Of a stretch of 64,000 bases of DNA, positions 25,083 to 34,082 are shown one piece after another. The notes below the pieces were generated by a model that did no database searches, was not told the origin of the DNA, and saw only the letters and a program-made list of their open reading frames with translations. A program made the translations under genes and the position numbers. The DNA lies in NCBI GenBank assembly GCA_041691795.1, contig JBEPTX010000004.1, positions 79,197-143,196 of the forward strand, written 5' to 3'. Position 1 is the first letter of the stretch, and every line of letters begins with the position of its first letter. This DNA comes from JBEPTX01 sp041691795 (GTDB lineage Bacteria > Patescibacteriota > Saccharimonadia > Saccharimonadales > Saccharimonadaceae).

Positions 25083-25967
25083 ATGGAACAAGTAATAATT
25101 TGTGTTGGTCTGGGACTATTTGGGCTGATTTTCGGAAGTTTTAGTGGCGCAACAGTCTGGCGTCTGCGAGCACGACAGTTGCAGGAAGATAAAAAGGCTG
25201 GGGAACCAGTTGATAAAAAAGAATTTCGGAACCTAAAAAAGCTGCTCGGTGTCTCGACCAAAACCGATCGTTCGATATGCCTGCATTGTCACCATCAGCT
25301 AGCGTGGTATGATCTCCTACCGCTTGTGAGCTGGCTGCAGCTTATGGGGAAGTGTCGCTATTGTCAGCAGCCAATTGGGTGGATGGAGCCGTTGATCGAG
25401 TTCGCTGCGGCGCTGTTTTTTGTCGTGTCTTATCTCTTCTGGCCTGGTGGTCTTCACACAAATTTGGTGATGGTGCAATTTATCCTCTGGTTAATTATTG
25501 GCGTCGGTCTGATTATTTTGTTTGCGTATGATACTCGTTGGTTTCTTTTGCCGAACAAGGTTATTTTTCCGCTAATAGGTTTGGCTGCAATAAGTGGTCT
25601 GCTCCATATTTTCAACGCTCCATCGATCTCAGATGCAATGATAAGTATGATTTTTGCAACGGCCATCATAAGTGGTCTTTACTACGTTTTGTATATGATT
25701 TCAAAAGGCGCCTGGGTTGGTTTTGGGGACGTTAAACTCGGTTTGATTCTTGCATTTGTACTTGCGGATTGGCGATTGGCATTTCTGACACTTTTCCTCG
25801 CAAACATTATTGGGTGCATCGTTGTGCTGCCGGGTCTTGTCACCAAGCAACTGGGTCGTTATTCGCATGTTCCATTTGGCCCAATGCTCATCGCAGCCTA
25901 TTTTATCGTAGGGTTGTTTGGTGTGCGTATTATTGATTGGTATCTTGCCGTCTTTATACTGGTCTAG
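25083..25967 (+). CDS. pilD: Prepilin peptidase PilD
   Basis: 294 residues of the A24A aspartic peptidase family: an N-terminal domain with paired zinc cysteines (CLHC and CRYC, about residues 62-95) for N-methylation, then about seven membrane helices with the two catalytic aspartates in YDTRWFLLPN and in GFGDVKLG. It removes the leader from all nine prepilins in this window and methylates the new N-terminus. ATG at 25083 is favoured by the promoter position; the frame opens 12 bases earlier. Confidence 0.94.
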   Translation: MEQVIICVGLGLFGLIFGSFSGATVWRLRARQLQEDKKAGEPVDKKEFRNLKKLLGVSTKTDRSICLHCHHQLAWYDLLPLVSWLQLMGKCRYCQQPIGWMEPLIEFAAALFFVVSYLFWPGGLHTNLVMVQFILWLIIGVGLIILFAYDTRWFLLPNKVIFPLIGLAAISGLLHIFNAPSISDAMISMIFATAIISGLYYVLYMISKGAWVGFGDVKLGLILAFVLADWRLAFLTLFLANIIGCIVVLPGLVTKQLGRYSHVPFGPMLIAAYFIVGLFGVRIIDWYLAVFILV

Positions 25968-26000
25968 GCGCCGTCCAGGCTCGTTTCACCACAGCGCTTA

Positions 26001-26009
26001 TGCTATAAT
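26001..26009 (+). promoter_or_regulatory. Extended -10 box of the second minor pilin operon
   Basis: TGcTATAAT ends eight bases before the ATG at 26018. The RNA would start about two bases ahead of it, and no SD is present, indicating a leaderless message. Confidence 0.7.
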
Positions 26010-26017
26010 GAGCCCAA

Positions 26018-26743
26018 ATGACCTCTCATAATCTTCGTGGATTTACGATTATTGAACTCCTGCTTTTTCTTGGTATTACGGGTCTGATGTTTGTTGGTTT
26101 GATGGCTGGCGTGAGTACTAATATTAATCAACAGCGCTATCGAGACAGCGTCAATACATTTGCAAGTTTGGTTCAACAGCAGTATTCTGCAGTTATCAAT
26201 ACGCGCAATGATCGTGATGGTAGTTGGCACTGTGATGCAAGTGTTGTTTCACAGGATGCAATCCATGGTCAAGCTCGCGGAACGACTGATTGTGTTGTGC
26301 TCGGGCGCTATATTCGAACTACTGATAATGGCAGCAAAGTTGAGACGGGCGATGTCGTTGGGACGGAGCCAAGCCTTCTTACGACGCTCCAGAGTGATCA
26401 GGCGGCTCTGACAGCCTATGTTCCCAAGGTTTCTGGATTCGGTCAGGAAATAGTCAATCCTGAGTGGGGGGCTGTACTGCGTGATACCAATAAACAAGCG
26501 GCAAATTTCAGTATTCTTATCCTTCGTTCGCCGCTCAGTGGTTTGTTGAGGGTTTTTGCAATGAACAGTCCACTGCCATCGCAGCTGACGGATATGATTA
26601 ACAAAACGAATGCGACTACTAACCTGACAGTCTGTGTTGTTGCCGATGGCTGGTCACTAGGTCCAACTCAAGCGATTGTTGTGAATGCAGCGACGGCTGG
26701 TCCAAGTGGTGTTGCCATTAAGGGGGATAGTAACGGATGCTAA
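26018..26743 (+). CDS. GspH/FimT-like minor pilin (set B)
   Basis: 241 residues. Leader MTSHNLRG, then FTIIELLLFLGITG with Glu5. The remainder is a soluble beta-rich domain with four cysteines. It is the first gene of four overlapping prepilin genes in the order expected for GspH, I, J and K or FimU, PilV, W and X, the complex that primes and caps the pilus. Confidence 0.85.
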   Translation: MTSHNLRGFTIIELLLFLGITGLMFVGLMAGVSTNINQQRYRDSVNTFASLVQQQYSAVINTRNDRDGSWHCDASVVSQDAIHGQARGTTDCVVLGRYIRTTDNGSKVETGDVVGTEPSLLTTLQSDQAALTAYVPKVSGFGQEIVNPEWGAVLRDTNKQAANFSILILRSPLSGLLRVFAMNSPLPSQLTDMINKTNATTNLTVCVVADGWSLGPTQAIVVNAATAGPSGVAIKGDSNGC

Positions 26744-27342
26744 ACCGACTTACAAACACCCAAAAAGGCGACACTATTATCGAAGTGCTGTTTGCAACGA
26801 CGATCTTTAGTGTGGTTGCGATTGGTGGGCTTGCAATCATGAATCAGGGTACGGCGATGGCGCAAAGGGCTCTCGAAATTGGCCTTGTACGTGAGCAAAT
26901 CGATAGTCAGGCTGATGCTTTGAGGTATCTTAATCAGGCTTATATTGCTGACTTTGGCAAGAATGGTGCAGCGACAATACGCTGGAATAAAACGATTTTT
27001 GATAATGCAGTGACCCAAGCCACCCCTTTTGACAGTATGATAGTGAACAATAAATGTACTCAACCATCGCCTGGCGAGAAGCCGTTTGCACTTAATATTC
27101 AAAAACTTGATACAGACCCATTACTGACAATTAATTCCGATCCCGCAACGTACTCACAGGTGCGATATGATATGCCAACTGCATCCGCTGAAGGTATATG
27201 GGTTCAGGCTGTTCGTTCACCAGTTTCGCCAGGCCAGACTGGTTTTTATGATTTCCATATTCGTGCTTGCTGGGATAGTCCTGGCGAAACGGTGCCGGTG
27301 ACGCTAGGTACAATTGTGAGGTTATATGAACCACGTGCGTGA
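26737..27342 (+). CDS. GspI/PilV-like minor pilin (set B)
   Basis: 201 residues. The cleavage site is QKG followed by DTIIEVLFATTIFS: Glu5 is kept, but mature residue 1 is Asp instead of the usual Phe. Cleavage needs the Gly at -1, which is present, so processing is still plausible. The gene overlaps its neighbours by 7 and 17 bases, implying strict coupling. Confidence 0.83.
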   Translation: MLNRLTNTQKGDTIIEVLFATTIFSVVAIGGLAIMNQGTAMAQRALEIGLVREQIDSQADALRYLNQAYIADFGKNGAATIRWNKTIFDNAVTQATPFDSMIVNNKCTQPSPGEKPFALNIQKLDTDPLLTINSDPATYSQVRYDMPTASAEGIWVQAVRSPVSPGQTGFYDFHIRACWDSPGETVPVTLGTIVRLYEPRA

Positions 27343-28060
27343 ATCTCAGCGCGGCTTTACACTTATTGAATTGATTCTTGCAATGTCGTTTGTGTCGATA
27401 TTACTTATGGCAATCACATTAACTGTCATTCAAATCACAAACATTTATACAAAAGGTTTGACCATGAGAGCCGTAGACCAAACTGGCCAGGCCATAACAA
27501 AGGACATACGCAGTAGTATTGAATCGAGTCGTACATTAGACGTTGGAACTGCGAACGTTGGTGGCGCAAATTACAAGACAATGGTTGCTGTTGGCGGTGA
27601 TATCAACAAGCCAGATGGGGGACGTCTCTGCACAGGCTCATATTCATATATTTGGAATAACGGCAAGGGACTAACGAATCCTGTTAATAAGTATGATAAT
27701 GGTAGCGGTGTGATTCGGATGGTCAAAATTCGTGATAATGGAGCTCTCTATTGCAGCGATATTAGTCGTACAATTGATCATTCACTTGCCAGTGAAATGC
27801 TCGACGCTGGCGATCGCGAGCTGGCAGTGCAAAGCATGACAATTCGCCGAGCTGCACAAAATGCTGATTCGGGACAAACGCTTTACCAAATTAGTTTTGA
27901 ACTTGGGACCAATGATCAGGATGCCTTGGACCACGGATCAGGTATTAATACGACCGACACTTCATGTAAACCCCCAGCAGACAATAAAGGTTTGACTAAT
28001 TATTGTGCAGTCGATAAGTTTGATTTTACCGCCCGTACCGCAACGACAGGAGGAGCATAA
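27326..28060 (+). CDS. PilW/GspJ-like minor pilin (set B)
   Basis: 244 residues. Leader ending QRG, then FTLIELILAMSFVS with Glu5; PilW-like stem and globular part with four cysteines. Unlike its set A counterpart (606 residues) it has no extra C-terminal domain. Ends with TAA overlapping the next ATG by one base after a strong GGAGGAG. Confidence 0.84.
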   Translation: MNHVRESQRGFTLIELILAMSFVSILLMAITLTVIQITNIYTKGLTMRAVDQTGQAITKDIRSSIESSRTLDVGTANVGGANYKTMVAVGGDINKPDGGRLCTGSYSYIWNNGKGLTNPVNKYDNGSGVIRMVKIRDNGALYCSDISRTIDHSLASEMLDAGDRELAVQSMTIRRAAQNADSGQTLYQISFELGTNDQDALDHGSGINTTDTSCKPPADNKGLTNYCAVDKFDFTARTATTGGA

Positions 28061-29259
28061 TGTTAGAAATACAACGTAGTGAAAAAGGCGCCGTTTCACT
28101 CTTTATAGTTATTTTTACAGCACTTTTGATTACTGTCATCTCTGTTAGTTTTATTCGTTTGATGGTTCAAGATCAAACGCAAGCAACAACAGCAGATCTC
28201 TCTGCGAGTGCTTATGACTCAGCTCAGGCAGGTGTCGAGGATGCAAAAAGGCTTCTCGTGAGTTATCAAACAGACTGTGTTGCGACGCAATCTCCGCAGG
28301 CAAAGTGTGCAGCCATCGAACAGTTGTTGCGTGTCAGTCTGCCGTGCGACACGATTCAGCAGTCGGGCATTGCAGGTAATAAGGCCGATAACGAGGTTGT
28401 TATCAAACAGACTGAAAGCGATCAGATGTTGCAGCAAGCCTATACTTGCGTAAAGGTTATGATTGATACAGATGATTATATTGGCAGTGTCGATAGTGGC
28501 CAGTCACGATTGATTCCGCTAAAGGGTACAGGTGACTTCAACCAGGTTGTGTTGCAGTGGTTTTCACAAACAGATCTTCAGGATGCAAGTAGTGGGCCTG
28601 GTCAAAAAACAATTGATTTACCATCCGATCCAACACTTCTCACACTTCCAAAACTGAAAGATTGGTCAAAAAACCGCCCATCATTAATGCGTGCCCAGCT
28701 TATTCAGTTCGGTCCGAGTTTCAAATTATCTAACTTTGATAAAACACCCGATGGTTTTAGTAATGCTCACACCTTATTCCTTGATCCATATGCCGTAGGG
28801 AGTGACGCCGTTGATTTTGCTCAGGATACACGTCTTTCACAATCATCTGGTGTTTTGCAGCCCGTCCTATGTGATCGTAACTTCTCAACCAGTACGGTCG
28901 ACGAAAACTATGCTTGTAGTGTCACGCTGAGTTTACCAAGCCCTGTTGGGGCAACCGATGGGTCGCGAACGGCCTTTCTGCGGCTTGATCCAATCTACAA
29001 CAGTTTGACGCACTTTAGTGTCAAACTTCAGAATGGGTCCAATATAGTGAAATTCAGGAATGTTCAGCCGATTGTCGATTCGACGGGTCGTGCAAATGAT
29101 CTGTTCCGCCGAGTTCAAAGTCGTGTTGAGCTTCAATCAAACGATACCTTTTCATACCCAGACAGCGCAATCAATCTGACGGGTAGCCTCTGTAAAACAT
29201 TCCTCGTTACGGACAAGGCAGCGGATTATACTCAAGGCCTGTGCGACCCCAAGGCTTAA
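28060..29259 (+). CDS. PilX/GspK-like minor pilin (set B)
   Basis: 399 residues. Leader ending EKG, then AVSLFIVIFTALLITVIS: no Glu at position 5, as in GspK and in the set A PilX-like protein. The stem contains the SAYDSAQAGVEDAKR segment typical of PilX-type proteins. GspK/PilX subunits sit at the tip. Its stop overlaps the stop of the convergent recombinase gene. Confidence 0.83.
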   Translation: MLEIQRSEKGAVSLFIVIFTALLITVISVSFIRLMVQDQTQATTADLSASAYDSAQAGVEDAKRLLVSYQTDCVATQSPQAKCAAIEQLLRVSLPCDTIQQSGIAGNKADNEVVIKQTESDQMLQQAYTCVKVMIDTDDYIGSVDSGQSRLIPLKGTGDFNQVVLQWFSQTDLQDASSGPGQKTIDLPSDPTLLTLPKLKDWSKNRPSLMRAQLIQFGPSFKLSNFDKTPDGFSNAHTLFLDPYAVGSDAVDFAQDTRLSQSSGVLQPVLCDRNFSTSTVDENYACSVTLSLPSPVGATDGSRTAFLRLDPIYNSLTHFSVKLQNGSNIVKFRNVQPIVDSTGRANDLFRRVQSRVELQSNDTFSYPDSAINLTGSLCKTFLVTDKAADYTQGLCDPKA

Positions 29260-30176
29260 TCTGTTTTTGTATCGCTATGAAACTTTTCGTAGATCTCCCG
29301 GAGATGTTCATCAGTGACATGGGTATACACCTGCGTCGTACTGATGTTACTGTGGCCGAGCATCACCTGGACGCTACGAATATCAGCACCATTCATGAGT
29401 AGATCTGTGGCGTAGCTGTGGCGCATTGTGTGTGGGCTAACATGTTTGGTGATGCCTGCAAGTCTGGCGTAGCGACTAATGATTCGCTGAACGCTACGAG
29501 CGGTAAGCCGTCGGTAGTCACCTGTTGTCGTGGCAGTATTATTACGGCTGTAGCTGAGGAATAGGGGCGGTAGGTTGTCTGATCTGGCAGATAGATAATT
29601 TGTGACATGCTCGGCAGCTGCTTCACCAATAAAGACTGGGCGATCTTTCTGTGCCTTTCCACGGACCATAAACTCGCGCCGCTTGGTGTTGATATGATCC
29701 CTGTTGAGATTAATTAATTCCGATACACGCAGGCCGCTCGAGAAGAGAAGCTCGATAATTGCTCGATCACGCAGGCCCGATTCGCTGTCTAGCTGTATTC
29801 CCGCTAGCAATCGCTCAACTTCATCATAGTGCAAAAAGGTAACTTGTTTGCGACTTACTTTTGGTAAAATGATTTTTTCTGGACTCAAACTATCAATATC
29901 ACGTGAAGAAATGTAGTTTAAAAAACCACGAAGTGCGATCAAATGGTAGCTTTGAGTGATAGTCGCCAGATCACCAGCATTGTTGTTTTTATAACGACTT
30001 AACCAAAGTCGATATTTTCGAATTATTTCTGTAGTTATATTTGCAACATCTATGTCACCTGCAAATTCAACAAATCTATCCAAATATAAGTGATAATTTT
30101 CGGCTGTCTTACCAGATCGACCACCTTCTACCTCTAGGTGTTCGATGTAGTCTTGTATCAATTCCGAAACATACAT
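29256..30176 (-). CDS. xerC: XerC/XerD-type tyrosine recombinase
   Basis: 306 residues, with an N-terminal SAM-like core-binding domain (about 1-90) and a catalytic domain carrying Arg in SGLRVSELINL, Lys in RGKAQKDRP, HTMRHSYAT (H-x-x-R) and GHSNISTTQVYTH with the Tyr nucleophile. Size and motifs fit chromosome dimer resolution at dif rather than a phage integrase, which is usually longer. ATG at 30176 is chosen because a TATGCT at 30183-30188 puts the RNA start exactly there; the frame opens 18 bases earlier. Whether XerC or XerD cannot be decided. Confidence 0.88.
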   Translation of the reverse strand: MYVSELIQDYIEHLEVEGGRSGKTAENYHLYLDRFVEFAGDIDVANITTEIIRKYRLWLSRYKNNNAGDLATITQSYHLIALRGFLNYISSRDIDSLSPEKIILPKVSRKQVTFLHYDEVERLLAGIQLDSESGLRDRAIIELLFSSGLRVSELINLNRDHINTKRREFMVRGKAQKDRPVFIGEAAAEHVTNYLSARSDNLPPLFLSYSRNNTATTTGDYRRLTARSVQRIISRYARLAGITKHVSPHTMRHSYATDLLMNGADIRSVQVMLGHSNISTTQVYTHVTDEHLREIYEKFHSDTKTD

Positions 30177-30209
30177 GCCTTTAGCATAGCGCAAAACAAC
30201 TTGAGACGA

Positions 30210-30215
30210 TATAAT
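30210..30215 (+). promoter_or_regulatory. -10 box of uppP
   Basis: TATAAT ends eight bases before the uppP ATG (30224), again a leaderless arrangement. It faces the divergent -10 of the recombinase at 30183-30188. Confidence 0.6.
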
Positions 30216-30223
30216 AGGGCATA

Positions 30224-31027
30224 ATGAATTTGTTTGAAACGATTGTTCTCGGGCTTGTCCAAGGTCTGACCGAGTTTATCCCTGTTAGTAGTTCGGGGCA
30301 TTTGGTTATTGCCCAATATTTTTTCTCTGGTGCATCTGATCATCACTTCCTTGAGTGGATTGATCTTGGTACGCTGCTTGCACTTGTTGTTTACTTCTGG
30401 AATCGCTTGATTGGCATTGCTCACGATATTTTTGTCAAAAAGAATTATCGCTTGGCGCTCAATATTATGATCACTGCGCTACCTGCTGGTATTATGGGCC
30501 TTTTACTATCAGGCTTTATTGATCGAACGCCATTCTTTGGGAGCATTGTGACGGTTACTGTAACGCTTGGACTTGTTGGTATTATCATGGTTGTTGTCGA
30601 TAAACTTCCCAAAGCTAGCCCCATCAAAGACGGTGAAAAACTGAGTCCGATGAGGGCACTCGCAATCGGGTTGGTACAGGTGTTTGCTCTTATTCCTGGC
30701 GTGTCACGATCTGGTTCGACGATTGTTGCTGGTCGTCTGGCCGGTCTGGATTCCAAGCAAGCAGCTGAATATAGCTTTTTGGCGTCACTTCCAATCATGG
30801 CCGGGCTTACGCTGAAACTGGTTGTTTCGTCATCAGACCGTCAGTATTTCATGGATCATTTGGCCATACTGACAATCAGTAACATTGTCGCTTTTATATC
30901 AGGTTGGATCGCGGTTGGATTCCTGATCCGCTATCTTTCGAAACACGGTCTTGCCCTGTTCGGTTGGTACCGAATTGGCCTCTCGGCTGTGCTTGCAGTT
31001 GCTCTTTTGTTACAATGGATCAAGTAA
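30224..31027 (+). CDS. uppP: Undecaprenyl-diphosphate phosphatase
   Basis: 267 residues of the BacA/UppP family with about eight membrane helices. Both signature segments are present: GLTEFIPVSSSGHL near the N-terminus and PGVSRSGST near residue 160. The enzyme recycles the lipid carrier for peptidoglycan and surface glycans, consistent with a monoderm cell wall in this organism. ndk follows after 13 bases. Confidence 0.96.
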   Translation: MNLFETIVLGLVQGLTEFIPVSSSGHLVIAQYFFSGASDHHFLEWIDLGTLLALVVYFWNRLIGIAHDIFVKKNYRLALNIMITALPAGIMGLLLSGFIDRTPFFGSIVTVTVTLGLVGIIMVVVDKLPKASPIKDGEKLSPMRALAIGLVQVFALIPGVSRSGSTIVAGRLAGLDSKQAAEYSFLASLPIMAGLTLKLVVSSSDRQYFMDHLAILTISNIVAFISGWIAVGFLIRYLSKHGLALFGWYRIGLSAVLAVALLLQWIK

Positions 31028-31040
31028 TCAAAGGAGAAAT

Positions 31041-31550
31041 ATGAATTCAAAAGATGTCCAGAAATCGTTAGTAGTATTCAAACCGGACACCGTTCAGCGT
31101 GGCCTCGTGGGTGAAATCTTGTCCAGATTCGAGCGAGTTGGTCTTAAGATTGTTGCTACCAAAATGATCGCACCAGACAAGGCTCACTACCACAAGCACT
31201 ACGAAGAGATTGGCCAGATGATTACTCGTCGTGGTGAGCACGCGTTTGACGTGACACTTGCAATGATGATCGAGGGTCCAGTAATTGCGATGGTGTTCGA
31301 AGGTGTTGAGGCGGTCGCACTGATCCGTAAGCTAGTTGGCACAACCGAGCCAAAATCAGCCCTTCCAGGTACTATTCGTGGCGACTATTCGCACATGAGT
31401 TTTAGCTACGCTGACTCAGAGAATAAAGGTATTCCAAATCTGATCCATGCGAGTGGTGACGTCGAAGAAGCTGAAAAGGAAATTGCCCATTGGTTCTCTG
31501 ACGAAGAACTGTATGAGTACAAGACGCTCCACGAGAAATTTACACGTTAA
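31041..31550 (+). CDS. ndk: Nucleoside diphosphate kinase
   Basis: 169 residues. Nucleotide-binding KPDTVQRGLVGEIL, PGTIRGD and the active-site His in NLIHASGDVEEAEKEI are clear. It transfers phosphate among NTPs and dNTPs. It is about 25-30 residues longer than standard NDK because of an insert (SHMSFSYADSENKGIP) just before the catalytic His and a longer C-terminus. Start ATG follows AAAGGAG; the long upstream frame is read from within uppP and is rejected. Confidence 0.95.
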   Translation: MNSKDVQKSLVVFKPDTVQRGLVGEILSRFERVGLKIVATKMIAPDKAHYHKHYEEIGQMITRRGEHAFDVTLAMMIEGPVIAMVFEGVEAVALIRKLVGTTEPKSALPGTIRGDYSHMSFSYADSENKGIPNLIHASGDVEEAEKEIAHWFSDEELYEYKTLHEKFTR

Positions 31551-31625
31551 TCATTGAATAGTCATAAGCAACGACAGGGGATAGAACCTCTGTCGTTTAT
31601 GCTACAATGATAGCAAGGCAGGTAG

Positions 31626-31702
31626 GCCTCGGTAGCTCAACTGGATAGAGCAGATCCGTCCTAAGGATAAGGTTGTAGGTTCGACTCCTGCCCGGGGTAC
31701 CA
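31626..31702 (+). tRNA. tRNA-Arg (CCT)
   Basis: 77 bases with encoded CCA. Acceptor GCCTCGG pairs with CCGGGGT, D stem GCTC/GAGC, anticodon loop GTCCTAA (anticodon CCT, reads AGG), T arm GTAGG-TTCGACT-CCTGC. A TACAAT box precedes it at about 31604-31609. Confidence 0.93.
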
Positions 31703-31718
31703 CGTCGAAGTTCGTTTC

Positions 31719-31769
31719 GGCCTCTGTGAATTTTTGCAAATAAGTGGCAAAAATTACACCGAGACCTCC
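31719..31769 (+). other. Long imperfect hairpin after tRNA-Arg
   Basis: ATTTTTGC and GCAAAAAT form a clean stem that extends outward with a few mismatches (GGCCTC...GAGACC). It may end the tRNA transcript, although no T run follows. The rest of the 168 bases up to the next gene show nothing else I can name. Confidence 0.4.
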
Positions 31770-31870
31770 ACGTCTTCTCCTTACAAAATCGCAAACAGCT
31801 AAAGCTTGATTTACGATTTTGGAAGCACTAATGTGCGTTGATAGTTAGGAAACATTAGGAAAGCAGCAAG

Positions 31871-32407
31871 ATGACTAAGAAAAACGTAGACAAGCAGCTT
31901 GATTTTGACGGTCAGCGCGACGATGAGCAGTTACTGTTTGTATTTCGCCGTCATCCGATAGCCATGCGAAAAGCATACTATCTTCTGTTGATCCCGCTGG
32001 TTATTACGTGTATCCCGCCCCTCATTTGGCAGACTCATCTCGAATTATTTCTTTTGCCAATTATTGGCCTAGGGATCGGACTACTGTTATTTCTGTATCA
32101 TTTCATTATGTGGTACTTTACGATTTATATTGTCACCGATCAACGCATTCGTCAGATCACACAACGTGGTTTTTTTGGCAAAGACGTGGTCGAACTACGC
32201 CTGTCCAAGATTCAAAACATAAGCTATAATATACCTGGGTTTACTGGAGAATTATTGGGCTTCGGCACGATCATTATTCAAACCCTTGTGGGCGATCTTA
32301 TTATCCACAAAGTCGGCCATCCCGACGCAACTTACAACAAGCTACAAGATGCAGTCAGTGCTGCGATATCAGAACAGGATACCCATGAAGAAGTTATTTC
32401 GCTCTAA
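31871..32407 (+). CDS. Membrane protein with bacterial PH (bPH2/YdbS-like) domain
   Basis: 178 residues: a hydrophilic N-terminus, two membrane helices (about 36-55 and 59-82), then a bacterial PH-type domain beginning FTIYIVTDQRIRQITQRGFFGKD and including the LSKIQNISYNIPGF motif. Such proteins are widespread in Gram-positives, and their ligands are unknown. SD is AGGAAAG. Overlaps the following foldase gene by 23 bases, so the two are coupled. Confidence 0.8.
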   Translation: MTKKNVDKQLDFDGQRDDEQLLFVFRRHPIAMRKAYYLLLIPLVITCIPPLIWQTHLELFLLPIIGLGIGLLLFLYHFIMWYFTIYIVTDQRIRQITQRGFFGKDVVELRLSKIQNISYNIPGFTGELLGFGTIIIQTLVGDLIIHKVGHPDATYNKLQDAVSAAISEQDTHEEVISL

Positions 32408-33440
32408 AAAACACAAAGAAGCCGAGCACCAGGGTGCCCGTATTACTAATGAAACAGTCGCTGAACACCGTGAGCGTATTCTCGCTGGTGGTCGCCGATT
32501 TAAATATCCCGTTCAATACGCGCGTCATCGTTTGGTCATCAACACTATTGTCATCAGTGTTATCGCGCTAGCTCTCCTTAGTGTGACTGTTTGGTGGCAA
32601 CTCTATCCTGTACAGAACTCATCAGATTTCTTCTACCGTATTACTCGTGTTCTGCCTTTGCCAGTCGCTACTATCGATGGTCAGGATGTTCGCTTTAGTG
32701 ATTATCTTGTTGGCTACCGCAGCCAGGCACACTACTTGCAGTTCAAAGAGGGCATTGATCTAAGCAGTGCCGATAACAAGTCTCAAGTCGACTATATCAA
32801 GCGTAAAGCGCTTGACGATGCAATTGCTGATACCTATGCGACTAAGCTTGCGCATCAATATCATATTAGTATTAGCAACGCTCAGGTAGATGCTGCAATT
32901 CAACGTCAACGAAAGTCTCGTGATGGTACTGCATCCGAAGAAACGTATAATGCAATTATTCTCGATCACTTTGATTGGACGCCAGATGAAGCACGCGGCG
33001 TGACTTCACGCGAGCTTCTCCGTCAGGAGGTAGCCTACAAGATTGATGATCAAGCTAATCATCAACGTGATGCGCTGACTACAGGCCTCAAGACACAACC
33101 TGATTTTGACAAGCTGGCAGCGGCACTTGGCGGTACCGGTGACGCAAAAGTAATAGCTGGTGTGACACCGCTGGTTCCAAGCAATAATCAGGATGGGGGA
33201 TTAGCCGCAACTGCTGCAGGGCTTAAAAAGGGTGAAATTTCACCTGTCTTTCGATCTACGACCGGTGATGGCTACTATGTTGTTCGTCTTCTTGATAGTG
33301 ACACCAGTGGTCATGTCAGTTATGCATTTATTAAAATTCCACTGACTGTTTTTAGCGAAGACTTAGCAAAAATCACCAAAGACGGTAAAGTGAAGGAATA
33401 TATCTCTGTACCACCACTTCAAGCTCAGAATGGTCAGTAA
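32385..33440 (+). CDS. Membrane-anchored parvulin-type peptidyl-prolyl isomerase (PrsA/SurA-like)
   Basis: 351 residues: cytoplasmic N-terminus rich in Lys/Glu, a membrane helix (about 50-75, LVINTIVISVIALALLSVTV), a SurA_N-like helical chaperone region and a C-terminal parvulin domain (GGLAATAAGLKKGEISPVF...GYYVVRLLD). It would help secreted proteins such as the pilins, lipase and vWA protein to fold outside the membrane. ATG at 32385 is chosen; the long upstream frame runs antisense to nothing but inside the PH gene. The parvulin core is short of some active-site His/Cys residues, so it may be mainly a chaperone. Confidence 0.82.
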   Translation: MKKLFRSKKHKEAEHQGARITNETVAEHRERILAGGRRFKYPVQYARHRLVINTIVISVIALALLSVTVWWQLYPVQNSSDFFYRITRVLPLPVATIDGQDVRFSDYLVGYRSQAHYLQFKEGIDLSSADNKSQVDYIKRKALDDAIADTYATKLAHQYHISISNAQVDAAIQRQRKSRDGTASEETYNAIILDHFDWTPDEARGVTSRELLRQEVAYKIDDQANHQRDALTTGLKTQPDFDKLAAALGGTGDAKVIAGVTPLVPSNNQDGGLAATAAGLKKGEISPVFRSTTGDGYYVVRLLDSDTSGHVSYAFIKIPLTVFSEDLAKITKDGKVKEYISVPPLQAQNGQ

Positions 33441-33466
33441 TCTTAACAAAGCAAGGAGGAGTAACA

Positions 33467-34066
33467 ATGTATCAATTACCAGAACTCGGGTATGAGTACG
33501 ATGCACTCGGTAAATATATTAGTCGTGAAATTATGGAGCTGCATCATTCAAAGCACCATCAGACATACGTCGATAAGCTAAACGCGGCAATCGATAATGC
33601 ACCTGCACTTCGTGAGCGACCTCTTGAAAGCCTTCTGACGGATCTGAATAGCCTTCCTGAGTCTGTCCAGACAGCTATTCGCAATAATGGTGGCGGACAC
33701 CTTAACCACAGTCTTTTTTGGCAATGGATGTCGCCCGATGGGGGTGGGCAGCCAAGTGGCAAGCTTGCAGCTGAGATTGATGCCAAGTATGGTAGTTTTC
33801 AAGGCTTTATTGATGAATTTAGTAAACAAGCTCTTGGTGTTTTTGGAAGCGGCTGGGCCTGGCTTCAACCTGATCTCGAGATTATAACGACACCCAATCA
33901 AGACACACCAATCATGCTTGGCAAGTCTGCACCTCTGCTTGGTCTGGATGTCTGGGAACATGCCTACTATCTGGACTACAAGAACAAACGAGTAGACTAC
34001 ATCGCCGCTTGGTGGGAAGTTGTTAATTGGTCAACAGTAGAAAAGTTTTATAACGATTCGCTGTAA
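33467..34066 (+). CDS. sodA: Superoxide dismutase, Mn/Fe family
   Basis: 199 residues, normal length. Metal ligands are visible as His in LHHSKHHQTYV (about 27), His in GGGHLNHSLFW, and Asp/His in LDVWEHAYYLDY. GGGHxNHSLFW and NQDTPIM are features of the Mn-type branch, so Mn or cambialistic use is more likely than Fe. It detoxifies superoxide in the cytoplasm. Strong SD AAGGAGGAG. A single-gene unit after the foldase; a useful defence for a cell living on aerobic hosts. Confidence 0.96.
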   Translation: MYQLPELGYEYDALGKYISREIMELHHSKHHQTYVDKLNAAIDNAPALRERPLESLLTDLNSLPESVQTAIRNNGGGHLNHSLFWQWMSPDGGGQPSGKLAAEIDAKYGSFQGFIDEFSKQALGVFGSGWAWLQPDLEIITTPNQDTPIMLGKSAPLLGLDVWEHAYYLDYKNKRVDYIAAWWEVVNWSTVEKFYNDSL

Positions 34067-34082
34067 ATAATTCAACGATTAA

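Noticed and set aside
31597..31794. Minus-strand 65-residue frame
   Set aside because: It runs antisense across tRNA-Arg; a familiar spurious translation of tRNA genes.
31871..32407. PH-domain protein as part of a secretion system
   Set aside because: Neighbours are a tRNA and a foldase; nothing ties it to secretion.
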